Below are positions 55,573 through 64,000 of a DNA stretch of 64,000 nt, in pieces. This DNA comes from Pseudomonas asgharzadehiana. GTDB lineage: Bacteria; Pseudomonadota; Gammaproteobacteria; Pseudomonadales; Pseudomonadaceae. Below the pieces are notes generated by a model. The model had not been told where the DNA came from and did not search any database. It saw nothing but the letters and a program-made list of their open reading frames with translations. The stretch covers positions 4,340,001 through 4,404,000 of the forward strand of contig NZ_CP077079.1 of NCBI RefSeq assembly GCF_019139815.1, read 5' to 3'. The position numbers and the translations under genes are program-made. Every line of letters starts with the position of its first letter. Positions within the stretch are counted from its first letter, which is position 1.

Positions 55573-58500
55573 GCAACGATACGCCTGACCTGCAGATCAA
55601 CCCACCCACGCTGCCCAAAGGCGGCGGCGCCATTCAAGGCACCGGCAAGGGCTGGGCCAACGTCGGCATCAGCGGTACGGCGACCTTTGAGATTGCCTTA
55701 CCGATTTCTCCCGCCAGGGGGTATGCGCCGGCCATGACGCTGAGTTACCACAGCACGGCGGGAAACGGCCCCTTCGGCTTGGGGTGGACGATCAACCTGA
55801 GCGCCATCCGCCGACGCACGGCCCATGGCGTGCCTGCCTACACGGAACACGACGAGTTCATCGGGCCCGACGCGCAAACCTGGTTGCCCGAGCGCGACGC
55901 TCAAGGCGCGACGCTCGACCGCCCGTCCACGGTAGCGGGCACGGCCTATCGTGTGGTTCGCTACTTTGCGCGAGTCGAAAGCAGCTTCGACATCATCGAG
56001 CATTGGCGATCAGCAACCGATACCGCAGGCTTCTGGCTGATACACGGCGCTGACGGCAGCCAGCATTTCTATGGCAAAACCGCGCTGGCGCGCATTGCCG
56101 ACCCGGACGAACCACAGCACGTGGCGCAATGGTTGTTGCAGGAAAGCCTGAATGCCCACGGCGAGCATATTTACTATCACTACACGCCAGAAACCGACAC
56201 CTCGCGCTACCCACGCGATTGCCGTGCCCAGCACTACCTGGAACGCATCTGCTACGGCAACTTCACGGCCAGGAAACAAGAACACCTGTACCTGTGGCAT
56301 ACCGACGAGAAGCCGGCTATGGGCTGGCACTTTCAATTGCTGTTCGATTACGACGAGCGCGCCATCCAATGGTCCAAGCCGACGACCTATGAACCCACCC
56401 GCGCCTGGCGCATACGACCTGACGCCAGCTCGGACTTTTCCTTCGGTTTTGAGTTACGCACCCTGCGCCTGTGCCGGCAGATCCTGATGTTTCACCACTT
56501 TCCCGATGAGCCCAAAATGGCTGCCGAACCGGTGCTGGTCAGGCGCCTGTTGCTGGAATACCACCTCATCGGCAAGGTCAATCTGTTGGGCGCCGTGCAT
56601 GAGCAGGCCTTCGACAGCGCGGGCCAATGCGTGAGCCGCCCACCGCTGGAATGTGCCTATGAATCGAGCCGGCTCAGGACGGATCAGAGCCGTTACCAAC
56701 CGCTTGGTGCGATGGCGGGACTCAACGATGGCAATCGCTACCAATTGGTCGATCTGTATGGCGAAGGGATCCCGGGGATCCTCTACCGCAGCGACAAAAG
56801 TTGGTACTACCGAGAGCCGCTCAGGGCACCCGCCGCACCTACCGGTGACGAAGTGACGTACGGCATCGCCCAAGCGCTGGCGCGAGTGCCGGTCGCTGAC
56901 AGCAGCCGCCCCATCCACCAGGCACTGGCCGACCTTGAGGGCGACGGCCGCTTGGACTGGATCGTCGCCCAGCCTGGAATGAGTGGTTTTTTCGCCCTGG
57001 ACGAACAGCGCAACTGGTCGGCATTTACCCCATTCGATGCGTTCCCATCGGAGTTTTTCCATCCCCGGGGCGCGCTGGCTGACTTGATGGGCGCCGGACG
57101 CAGTGATTTCGCCATGATCGGCCCCCGCAGCGTGCGCCTGTATGCCAACCGCAGAAAATCCGGCTTCGCGCCGGCCACCGAAGTCCTTCACTTGGACGAC
57201 GACAGCTTGCCGACGCTCTCGTCCTCACCTGACGAACTGGTGGCCTTCAGCGACGTCCTCGCCAGCGGGCAACAGCACTTGGTGCGCATCCGTCACAACG
57301 AAGTGAAATGCTGGCCAAACCTGGGCCGGGGGCGTTTCGCCAAGGGTTTTGTACTGGCCACGCTGCCGTTCTCTTACCGTACGTTCAAGGCAAGCAATGT
57401 GCTGCTCGCCGATCTGGCGGGCAGCGGTGCCACGGACTTACTGTACCCGAGCCCCGAACACCTGCTGGTTTTCCTCAACAACGGCGGCAACGGCTTCGAG
57501 ACGGAGCCGGTCAAGGTGCCCTGGCCCAAGGGCATCGTGCATGACGATCACTGCCAGGTCAGCCTGGTCGATGTGCAAGGCCTGGGCTGCCCGAGCCTGA
57601 TCCTGAGCGCCGCCCACCAGTCGCCCATTCACTGGCGCTATGACTTTTTCAACAACAAGCCCTGCCTGCTGATCAAAACCTCTAACAACATGGGCGCCCA
57701 AGCCTCCATCCAGTACCGCAGCAGCGCCCAAGAGTGGCTGGATGAAAAACACGAACTCAAGGCCGCCGGCCAGCCCGCCATCAGCCATTTGCCCTTTGCG
57801 ATCCACGTGGTGCGCGCGCATACCCAACAAGACGAAATTACCGGCAACCGGCTTACCCATCACCTGCGTTACCGCTGCGCCTACTACGACCGCGAAGACC
57901 TTGAATTTCGCGGCTTTGGCCTACTGCTGCAAACCGACACCGAGGCCGACGGTAACCCCCCAGACGCGGCCGGTTTCAGCGCACCGGTGGTGCACAAAAC
58001 CTGGTTCCATACCGGGCAACAGCTGGACATGCCGACCCGCGGCGCCAGCGCGCATGACCGGCAAGCCAAGGCATTGGGCCCCACGTTGCTCAGCAAACAC
58101 CGGGCCGTCGACCCGGCCGATCCCATCGGCCATCACGATGAGGTGATCCATGCGCCCGCGCCCGCGCTGTTGCGTCAGGCCGCGCGCGCACTCAGCGGGA
58201 TGGTTTTACGCAGCGAAGTGGTGGCCGTGGATACCGCGCCACACCGGCCGCCCTATTCAGTGCAGGTGCATCGTTATCAGGTTCGCGAACTGGCCCCCAT
58301 CAGCACGCACGCGCGCGATGCCAGGCTGCTGTTACTGCCGCTGGAATCGATCAGTTATCAATATGAAGGCGTAGCGGACGATCCTGTGTGCCGGCACCAG
58401 ATCAACCTGCGCCGGGACGCCTATGGCTGCCTGGTGCATGGCGTGACGGTACACTACGCGCGCCGGACCACCGCCGAGGACGCGCCACCCGCCGTGCTCA

Positions 58501-60125
58501 CCGACGACCCTCAACGGCAATGGTGGCGCGACACCCATGACAGCGCGCAACAGTCCTATTACCTGAGCGAGACGTTGGCGCACTACATTCATCTGGATAA
58601 CGCGCGGCCGCAGCGCCTGGCCCTGCCGTATCGCCAGCGCAGCAACGCGCTGGTACTGGGCAAGGCCCCTGCGGCGGGTGGGTTAAGCCTGGAGCAGATC
58701 AGCCATGAAACCCTCATCGACCTGAAAAACGGCCCCTTGGCCGCAGGTGCCGCGCGCGAACTGAGCGGCTTGACGGTGCAACGTTACCGGGAAGCCGGCG
58801 GCCATGGGGAAACCCTCGCGCCAGGCGTCGCGACCCCGCAGGCCCTGACCGATTATCTTGAAGCGGCAGAGCTGGATGAAAAGGCGCTGGGTATCTATGA
58901 AGACATACCGGTGATGCCGAACCAACCCACGGTTGAGTTGACGCAAAAGCTCAAGGACAGCGGTTACCACACCATGGAGCGGTTTTTTTCGTTCGCGGGC
59001 GAGGCCGGCAACCTGTGGTCGATCCGACGCTATTTCCCACAGTATGGAAATGCCACACAGTTCTACCGGCTCAAAGCGCTGCAAGCGACCCAGGCGCATG
59101 GCAGAACAAGCATTACTTACGACCCTTATTGGCTTCAGGTCACCCAGGTAAAACTGCCCGATGGTTGTTTGACCACCGCCGAATATGACTATGGGTCGCT
59201 GCTGCCGACCAAAATCGTCGACCCCAATGGCACTGTTCAAGAGGCACGGTATGACGGGTTTGGACAGCTACTCGCCCATACCTTTTACGGTCATGAGCAG
59301 GGGCTCAGAGTGGGCTTCTCAGCGTTGGCCGACGACACCCGGGCCGACGATACAACGCCTGCCTTTGCCATTGAAAACAGCAAGACCGTGTTGCGGAACA
59401 TGGCCGGCGCTCACTGCTACGCCCCCTTCAGCTGGATGGGCGCGATCAATAAAGACCAGGTAAAAAAAGACTGGGTGACCCGTGGTTATGTTCTGCCCAC
59501 TGGGCATATTCGGCCCCTTGCACGCTCACGTCTGAAAGACACTCGTCGACCGCTCAACGACAGCGAAAAAGAACTCAAGGTGTTGATCGACGCGGCCCGG
59601 CAAACGCCGGTACACGCGCTTACGCTGCTGGCCGATCGTTACCCAGACGATGCCGAACAGCAGGTGCGCATGACCCTGACCTACTGGGACGGTTTTGGCC
59701 GCACCCTGCAGAGCAAGCAAAAAACCGAACCAGGACCGGCCAACGCCGTGGACGCCCAAGGCAACCTGCTGGTCGACGAAACGCCTGACGCTGATGCCAA
59801 CACGGTAAAAAAACAGCTGCGCCAGGTGCAGGCCGATCCTCGCTGGCGAGTCAGCGAACGGGTCGAGTTCAACCACCAAGGCCTGATCATTCGCACCTAC
59901 CGCCCTTACTTTGCCGACAGGCACGGTTACATCAATGATCAATCCCTGCGCGAACTCGGCTACAGCGACCGGCAGTTCTACGATTCCCTTGGGCGCCCGA
60001 CACGGACACTCACCGCCGCCGGTTTCATGCGCCGCATGACGTATTGGGCCTGGTATACGGTGAGCGAGGATGAAAACGATACCTACCAAGAGGTAAAGCC
60101 TGCGCTGGATTCACCGCTGCGCTGA
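55569..60125 (+). CDS. Tc toxin B subunit (TcaC/TcdB-like)
   Basis: A 1518-residue protein from ATG 55569, overlapping the previous stop. It opens with an SpvB domain (KGGGAIQGTGKGWANVGISG; SYHSTAGNGPFGLGW) and continues with FG-GAP/VCBS-like propeller repeats (VDLYGEGIPGILYR; ALADLEGDGRLDWIV; ALADLMGAGRSDFAMIG). The TcdB middle domains follow (LEFRGFGLLLQ; IVDPNGTVQEARYDGFGQLL). It forms half of the cocoon that encloses the cleaved effector, and its propeller docks on TcA. The partner TcC protein is encoded on the other strand downstream. Confidence 0.93.
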   Translation: MSNDTPDLQINPPTLPKGGGAIQGTGKGWANVGISGTATFEIALPISPARGYAPAMTLSYHSTAGNGPFGLGWTINLSAIRRRTAHGVPAYTEHDEFIGPDAQTWLPERDAQGATLDRPSTVAGTAYRVVRYFARVESSFDIIEHWRSATDTAGFWLIHGADGSQHFYGKTALARIADPDEPQHVAQWLLQESLNAHGEHIYYHYTPETDTSRYPRDCRAQHYLERICYGNFTARKQEHLYLWHTDEKPAMGWHFQLLFDYDERAIQWSKPTTYEPTRAWRIRPDASSDFSFGFELRTLRLCRQILMFHHFPDEPKMAAEPVLVRRLLLEYHLIGKVNLLGAVHEQAFDSAGQCVSRPPLECAYESSRLRTDQSRYQPLGAMAGLNDGNRYQLVDLYGEGIPGILYRSDKSWYYREPLRAPAAPTGDEVTYGIAQALARVPVADSSRPIHQALADLEGDGRLDWIVAQPGMSGFFALDEQRNWSAFTPFDAFPSEFFHPRGALADLMGAGRSDFAMIGPRSVRLYANRRKSGFAPATEVLHLDDDSLPTLSSSPDELVAFSDVLASGQQHLVRIRHNEVKCWPNLGRGRFAKGFVLATLPFSYRTFKASNVLLADLAGSGATDLLYPSPEHLLVFLNNGGNGFETEPVKVPWPKGIVHDDHCQVSLVDVQGLGCPSLILSAAHQSPIHWRYDFFNNKPCLLIKTSNNMGAQASIQYRSSAQEWLDEKHELKAAGQPAISHLPFAIHVVRAHTQQDEITGNRLTHHLRYRCAYYDREDLEFRGFGLLLQTDTEADGNPPDAAGFSAPVVHKTWFHTGQQLDMPTRGASAHDRQAKALGPTLLSKHRAVDPADPIGHHDEVIHAPAPALLRQAARALSGMVLRSEVVAVDTAPHRPPYSVQVHRYQVRELAPISTHARDARLLLLPLESISYQYEGVADDPVCRHQINLRRDAYGCLVHGVTVHYARRTTAEDAPPAVLTDDPQRQWWRDTHDSAQQSYYLSETLAHYIHLDNARPQRLALPYRQRSNALVLGKAPAAGGLSLEQISHETLIDLKNGPLAAGAARELSGLTVQRYREAGGHGETLAPGVATPQALTDYLEAAELDEKALGIYEDIPVMPNQPTVELTQKLKDSGYHTMERFFSFAGEAGNLWSIRRYFPQYGNATQFYRLKALQATQAHGRTSITYDPYWLQVTQVKLPDGCLTTAEYDYGSLLPTKIVDPNGTVQEARYDGFGQLLAHTFYGHEQGLRVGFSALADDTRADDTTPAFAIENSKTVLRNMAGAHCYAPFSWMGAINKDQVKKDWVTRGYVLPTGHIRPLARSRLKDTRRPLNDSEKELKVLIDAARQTPVHALTLLADRYPDDAEQQVRMTLTYWDGFGRTLQSKQKTEPGPANAVDAQGNLLVDETPDADANTVKKQLRQVQADPRWRVSERVEFNHQGLIIRTYRPYFADRHGYINDQSLRELGYSDRQFYDSLGRPTRTLTAAGFMRRMTYWAWYTVSEDENDTYQEVKPALDSPLR

Positions 60126-60134
60126 TGCCTCTCG

Positions 60135-60167
60135 AAAAAAGGCCGTCACCGGTTGCCGGTGACGGCC
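60135..60167 (-). terminator. Terminator of the tccC-like gene
   Basis: On the minus strand, a perfect 12-base stem (GGCCGTCACCGG with CCGGTGACGGCC, three-base loop) is followed by six T. It is 18 bases beyond the tccC stop and also between the convergent toxin genes. Confidence 0.85.
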
Positions 60168-60185
60168 TGGCCTCCACGGCCGCAG

Positions 60186-63077
60186 TCAACGCCTGTGGGG
60201 GTCACGTACCCCCTGAACGCGATAATGCAGCCCGCCCATATGCTGCAGCATGAGCCGATAGGCACCGCGCCCGCGCGCGCCGGGATACCCATGCAAATCA
60301 ACGGACCACAGTCGATCCCGATGCTGGTGCCAATGAACCGCAGTAAAGCGCGCCTCGCGCAAGTGGCTGAGCGCCAGAGCAATACTGCGCCCCTGGGTAC
60401 TCAGGGGGTCTATTCCTTGCACGGCCGTCGTGTCGATCTCAAAGCCGGATGCTGTTACCGCCTGGCTTTGCTGAACCGGCGTATGCGCCTCGGCCACCGC
60501 TGACCTGCGCTGGCGGCGTGCACGGGAAGCATGGGACGTAGACGCCACTTCAAATGATGGAGCGGAGGACGCTTGTACGTTTTCCAGGGTTTGCGAGCGG
60601 GTTGGACCGCGCAGTTGGCGAGTGTCCCAGCCTATGCGAGCCAACTCGGGTGCGGGGTTGCGGTGCTGGGCGATCAGCGCCTCGGCTTGAGGTTTTGCAG
60701 CAAACGGGCCCGCATGCGCGTAAATAAGGTCTTGTTCGTAGGAAACGAGGAAAGAGACCCCTTCCACTTCCCGTCGCTGTTCATAGGCAAGCGACAGCAG
60801 CCTGGAAGCCTCTTCGTTGCTCAACCGGTAATGCTCAGCCATCCGCAGGGCGAGGCTCGTCAACTGTTCACCATATTGGCTGTCGGTCATCTGAGCAGGT
60901 TCGGTTCGAGGGCGTCGTTGGTGGCGATACACCACAGCAGCCCCCACCAATGCGCCGATAGAAGCGCCTGCCATTTCATGTCCCATCAACGCACCGCCTA
61001 TAACCCCCAAAAGCATCATCAAAACAGCCACCGCGGTCAGCGCTAGCGGTGACACAGGTGCTGCGCGCTGCCCTTGCAGGCCGTCGCGATCAACAAACGT
61101 CACCGGGTTATTGCCCACCATGGCGTAGAGATTCAGCCCATCAACGGCGCCTGCCGGGTCGGGGCTGATCCAGCGCTGCAACCAAGGCGCGTAATACCGA
61201 GCCCCGTAGTAATACAGCCCACTGGCATCTCGCTCTTTAGCCGAATAGCGCAGGGTTTTGTAGTTGGCTTCAACGGCATTCCTGGCCGCCCACCAGGCCG
61301 TACCACCGAACGGATAAAACACTTCCTGACTGATCAATTGCGCCTGGCCATCCAGTTCCAGCGAACGGCTAGCCAAATGGTCGCCGATGCTGAAGCGGAC
61401 CTGCTCGTTCGCCAGCCCCTCGGGTTGCCCTGCCTCCCATTGCAGTATCCGTGCGGGGCTACGCCCCAGCGACGCGGTGATTACATTCAACTGTTCCCCG
61501 GTGGCCGTATTGCTGCGGATTTCGAGCCCCGGCAAATAACGCACCTCTTGCACGAACGTGCGCATCCGGCCGCGGCTGCGCCGGCGCTTGAACACGCGCT
61601 GGCCGCTGCCGTCGTAGCCGTATGTTTCGTCATCGTCGTCGGCATCCTGGCCACGCCGCACTTGGGTCACCCGCGTCAACTGGTTGCGCACATTCCATGA
61701 CATGGCCTGCCCTTGCACCAACTCCAGCTGATTGCCACATGCATCGAAACCTCGGCCCAAGCCTGGCGCATCCACCGCCGTCGGTTGCAGGCAAGCGTGG
61801 TTGCTGTAGCGGCCAACCGTGAAGTCGCGGGTGTACCCCGTGCCGACGGCCGGCCGGTGTTGGACGGTCTTGAGATTGCCACTCGCGTCGTAGCTGTACT
61901 GCTGGGTGTAGGCGCGCCACTGGCTGTCATCCACGGCACCGAACAGCACCATCGGCGCCGGCCCCTGTCCCGCCAGGGCGTGTGCATGTTCACGTCCCGT
62001 GGCGCGGATCAGTTGATAAAGCGTGTCATAGGCATACACCGCGTCAGCGGCGCTGTGCGCGTTATTGAACCAGCGCGTCGGCTGCACCGCGTCCTGAATA
62101 CGCACAACGTTGCCAACACCGTCGTATTCATAATTCAAGACTTGCAGTGACGGGTTCTGACCACCCGCGCGATGCACCCGCAAACGCTGCAACCGGTTAT
62201 CCGCCTCAGCGTAATCGGCCGAGGTAACGACGCCGTTACCGGCTCGCTCCGACAGCAATTGACCCGCCGCGTTGTAGGTACAGTGCTCCACCAGCACCTG
62301 TCGACGGCCGCCGGCAAGCAACACCGCGCCGGACATGAGCTGCCCCTCCAGGCCATAGCGCGACTGCGCGCGGTTGCCCTTGGCGTCGACTTGCTCCAGC
62401 AGCTGGCCCGACGCCGCATAGTGCCAGGTGGTGACAAACCGTTGCGCTTCCAGCAACGGCTCACGGGCCGTTGGCGATTCAGGCCAATCGAGCATCTGCG
62501 GTTGTTGCGCAAAGGCTCGACTTTGCCGCACAACCTGACCCTGCACGCCATAAGCCTCATAAAACAGCGTGCCGGCGGTGTCGTCATGGCGCACCAGGCG
62601 CCCGGCGTGCAGGCCACCCTGCGTGGCGGTGCCGTGGGAATAGGTCAGGCGTTCGACGCAACGCGGGGCAGGCTGATCGGCGGCGTGTTCAAACGTCGCC
62701 ACGGTACGGAGCAGACGGTCGTATTCATAACGCTGATGAGCACCGCGGGCGTCCCACTGCTCCAGCAATTGCCCAGCCGCTCCCGGCAGCCTCAACTGCC
62801 AGCCGGCATCCACGCGGTCGATGCGCAGCAACATTCCAGAAAGGCTCAACTGCACGCGCTCATTGGGTTTAACCGCTGGGTCTGCCGCCTGCAGCGCGAT
62901 CAGCCGCGAATCCCACTGCTCGTGCAACGCCCCCTGGGCGCCGAACACTCGGCGGGTGATACGTGGCTGGGGGCGCTCCCGCGCGGTCTCGCGATGATAA
63001 GCCACGCCGCGAACCGGTAACCCGCGCGGGTCAATGGCAGACAGCGTAGGGGTGTGTTGGTGTTGGGCGTAAGACAT
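60186..63077 (-). CDS. tccC: Tc toxin C subunit (TccC-like Rhs protein) with variable C-terminal effector
   Basis: A 963-residue protein from ATG 63077 (MSYAQHQHTPTLSAIDPRG). YD/RHS repeats fill residues about 40-600. The conserved Rhs core follows (SAKERDASGLYYYGARYYAP, PWLQRWISPDPAG, NLYAMVGNNPVTFVDRDGL), where aspartates of the core cut the chain after DRDGL, near residue 667. The 296-residue tail (coded by 60189-61076) is the effector. It starts with a hydrophobic segment (LALTAVAVLMMLLGVIGG), then SYEQDLIYAHAGPFAAKPQA, and ends with HQHRDRLWSVDLHGYPGARG. It matches no effector class I recognise. It is convergent to the TcA/TcB genes. Confidence 0.92.
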   Translation of the reverse strand: MSYAQHQHTPTLSAIDPRGLPVRGVAYHRETARERPQPRITRRVFGAQGALHEQWDSRLIALQAADPAVKPNERVQLSLSGMLLRIDRVDAGWQLRLPGAAGQLLEQWDARGAHQRYEYDRLLRTVATFEHAADQPAPRCVERLTYSHGTATQGGLHAGRLVRHDDTAGTLFYEAYGVQGQVVRQSRAFAQQPQMLDWPESPTAREPLLEAQRFVTTWHYAASGQLLEQVDAKGNRAQSRYGLEGQLMSGAVLLAGGRRQVLVEHCTYNAAGQLLSERAGNGVVTSADYAEADNRLQRLRVHRAGGQNPSLQVLNYEYDGVGNVVRIQDAVQPTRWFNNAHSAADAVYAYDTLYQLIRATGREHAHALAGQGPAPMVLFGAVDDSQWRAYTQQYSYDASGNLKTVQHRPAVGTGYTRDFTVGRYSNHACLQPTAVDAPGLGRGFDACGNQLELVQGQAMSWNVRNQLTRVTQVRRGQDADDDDETYGYDGSGQRVFKRRRSRGRMRTFVQEVRYLPGLEIRSNTATGEQLNVITASLGRSPARILQWEAGQPEGLANEQVRFSIGDHLASRSLELDGQAQLISQEVFYPFGGTAWWAARNAVEANYKTLRYSAKERDASGLYYYGARYYAPWLQRWISPDPAGAVDGLNLYAMVGNNPVTFVDRDGLQGQRAAPVSPLALTAVAVLMMLLGVIGGALMGHEMAGASIGALVGAAVVYRHQRRPRTEPAQMTDSQYGEQLTSLALRMAEHYRLSNEEASRLLSLAYEQRREVEGVSFLVSYEQDLIYAHAGPFAAKPQAEALIAQHRNPAPELARIGWDTRQLRGPTRSQTLENVQASSAPSFEVASTSHASRARRQRRSAVAEAHTPVQQSQAVTASGFEIDTTAVQGIDPLSTQGRSIALALSHLREARFTAVHWHQHRDRLWSVDLHGYPGARGRGAYRLMLQHMGGLHYRVQGVRDPHRR

Positions 63078-63167
63078 GGCACATAACCTCAATAATCCAA
63101 AGGTGCGCAAAGCGAAGACATGGCGGATGGGCACAAGGGCGGCTTTGGGCGGTGTTGTAAGTGGGCA

Positions 63168-64000
63168 TCAGAGCCGCGCAACCCAGCTTCGCGACCATCT
63201 CGACGCCAGGTTCGAATACCCTTCCCTGGCCGCCTGTACCGCGAACCCGCGCCATTCGGTGAGCGCTGAAGTCAGGCCGCGCGCGGCCGTCACAGCGGTA
63301 CGCGCCAATGCACTTTGCCCGGCCATGGACGAGCCGGTCAGGCGCACGGCCAATGCCTCTATGCCTGTCGAGACCCAGTACGCCCATGTTTGATTGAACA
63401 TCCGGCTCAGGCCGCCGTGCATCATCGCCGTCGGGTCCGGAAGCTGCAGGGTCTCACCATGCGTATCAGCGACGGCGGTTGCATGGCCGGCACGAATCAA
63501 CGTGCCCATGGCCCCGTCATAGGCCTCGACCATGGGGGTGACATTCGGCACGAGGGGCACCGGCACGTCCGCGCCGAAAAACGCGTTGCCAACGGTCGCG
63601 ACCGCATAGGCCGCCGTCGCGCCGGCGGTTCTTGTGAGCCTGGCGCGCAGGGGCGTCGCGCCCCAAGAGAAACCGCTGCCGTGCCCGCGAATAATCTGTT
63701 GCACCAGTTCCCTGGCGAACGAGCGCACATGCCCAGCCAAGCGCAGGCGCGCTACAGGGTCCCAACCCTCCTCTGCGGACGGATGCAGCGACTCGGCATG
63801 CCCGGCGTACCCTCCTCCCGCCACACCGCCCGCTATCAGCCCGACCAGTGGCGCATAGCGCGTCCACCGACCGGCGAGCCCGGTACTCATGTGCACGACA
63901 GCCAGTGCATCCAGCGCCGCGACGGTATAGCGCAACGCCTGGTTGCCTGCCGCTGTCGGCGCAGTGCTGCCAAAGATCGCCACATCGACCCCCGCCGCGA
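63168..64000 (-). CDS. Unknown protein beside tccC (partial, N-terminus outside window)
   Basis: The frame is open from the right window edge to a stop at 63168; an internal GTG at 63983 is not necessarily the start. The visible 277 residues alternate hydrophobic Ala/Gly-rich stretches (APLVGLIAGGVAGGGYAG; TAGATAAYAVATVGNAFFGA) with polar helices, ending in NLASRWSRSWVARL. No known domain is recognised. It reads toward tccC with 90 bases between, so it could be part of the same transcript and act as an accessory, immunity or further effector protein. This is conjecture from position. Confidence 0.6.
   Translation of the reverse strand, partial: AAGVDVAIFGSTAPTAAGNQALRYTVAALDALAVVHMSTGLAGRWTRYAPLVGLIAGGVAGGGYAGHAESLHPSAEEGWDPVARLRLAGHVRSFARELVQQIIRGHGSGFSWGATPLRARLTRTAGATAAYAVATVGNAFFGADVPVPLVPNVTPMVEAYDGAMGTLIRAGHATAVADTHGETLQLPDPTAMMHGGLSRMFNQTWAYWVSTGIEALAVRLTGSSMAGQSALARTAVTAARGLTSALTEWRGFAVQAAREGYSNLASRWSRSWVARL

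Overview
The window looks like chromosome of a Pseudomonas fluorescens-group bacterium. GC-rich coding is dense on both strands. Recognisable lineage markers are a close UndA (1-undecene synthase) homologue, ibpA with a short thermometer-like leader, a FecI/FecR/TonB-receptor iron-uptake unit, lldD, benE and a Tc insecticidal toxin locus. This assignment is an inference from protein families; no rRNA or typing gene is present.

Layout. 1-8.4 kb: a partial YeeE/YedE sulfur transporter, a secreted DRGH nuclease, a divergent MFS/TetR pair, a Fur-box-preceded FecI-FecR-TonB receptor unit and the small heat-shock gene ibpA. 8.6-20.2 kb: a surface polysaccharide cluster. Seven tightly packed plus-strand genes encode a Wzm/Wzt-type ABC exporter, a pyruvyl transferase-like protein, a 2OG-Fe(II) oxygenase, a methyltransferase and two giant two-domain glycosyltransferases. 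They face two minus-strand genes, a glycosyltransferase and a WecB-type epimerase. 20.4-24.2 kb: a MocR regulator divergent from benE, and a DUF1206 membrane protein.

24.6-37.5 kb is accessory DNA. It holds an IS3-family element, an Abi_2-like gene broken by an in-frame TAG, an orphan ParA, and a 9.6-kb genomic island. The island lies in the 3' end of a tRNA-Asn gene, bounded by 25-bp identical direct repeats, with a P4-type integrase next to the tRNA. Its low-GC core carries a PD-(D/E)XK-like protein, two HEPN-like proteins and a protein joining a SEC-C zinc motif to an ADP-ribosyltransferase-like domain. It also has a second tyrosine recombinase with a small partner, and a 0.9-kb non-coding stretch with two long perfect hairpins and DnaA-box-like sites. 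The SEC-C/ART-like gene with its HEPN neighbour is my best candidate for an undescribed, probably defence-related, system.

37.5-47.7 kb is core-like: LysR divergent from lldD, a GGDEF protein, undA just downstream of a GGDEF-EAL gene, an ABC exporter, a DsbA-like protein and TrhO. 47.9-64 kb is a Tc toxin locus. A TcA split over two genes and a TcB-like gene run on the plus strand, and a TccC-like Rhs gene with its own variable C-terminal effector faces them. A partial unknown gene lies upstream of tccC and is cut by the window end.
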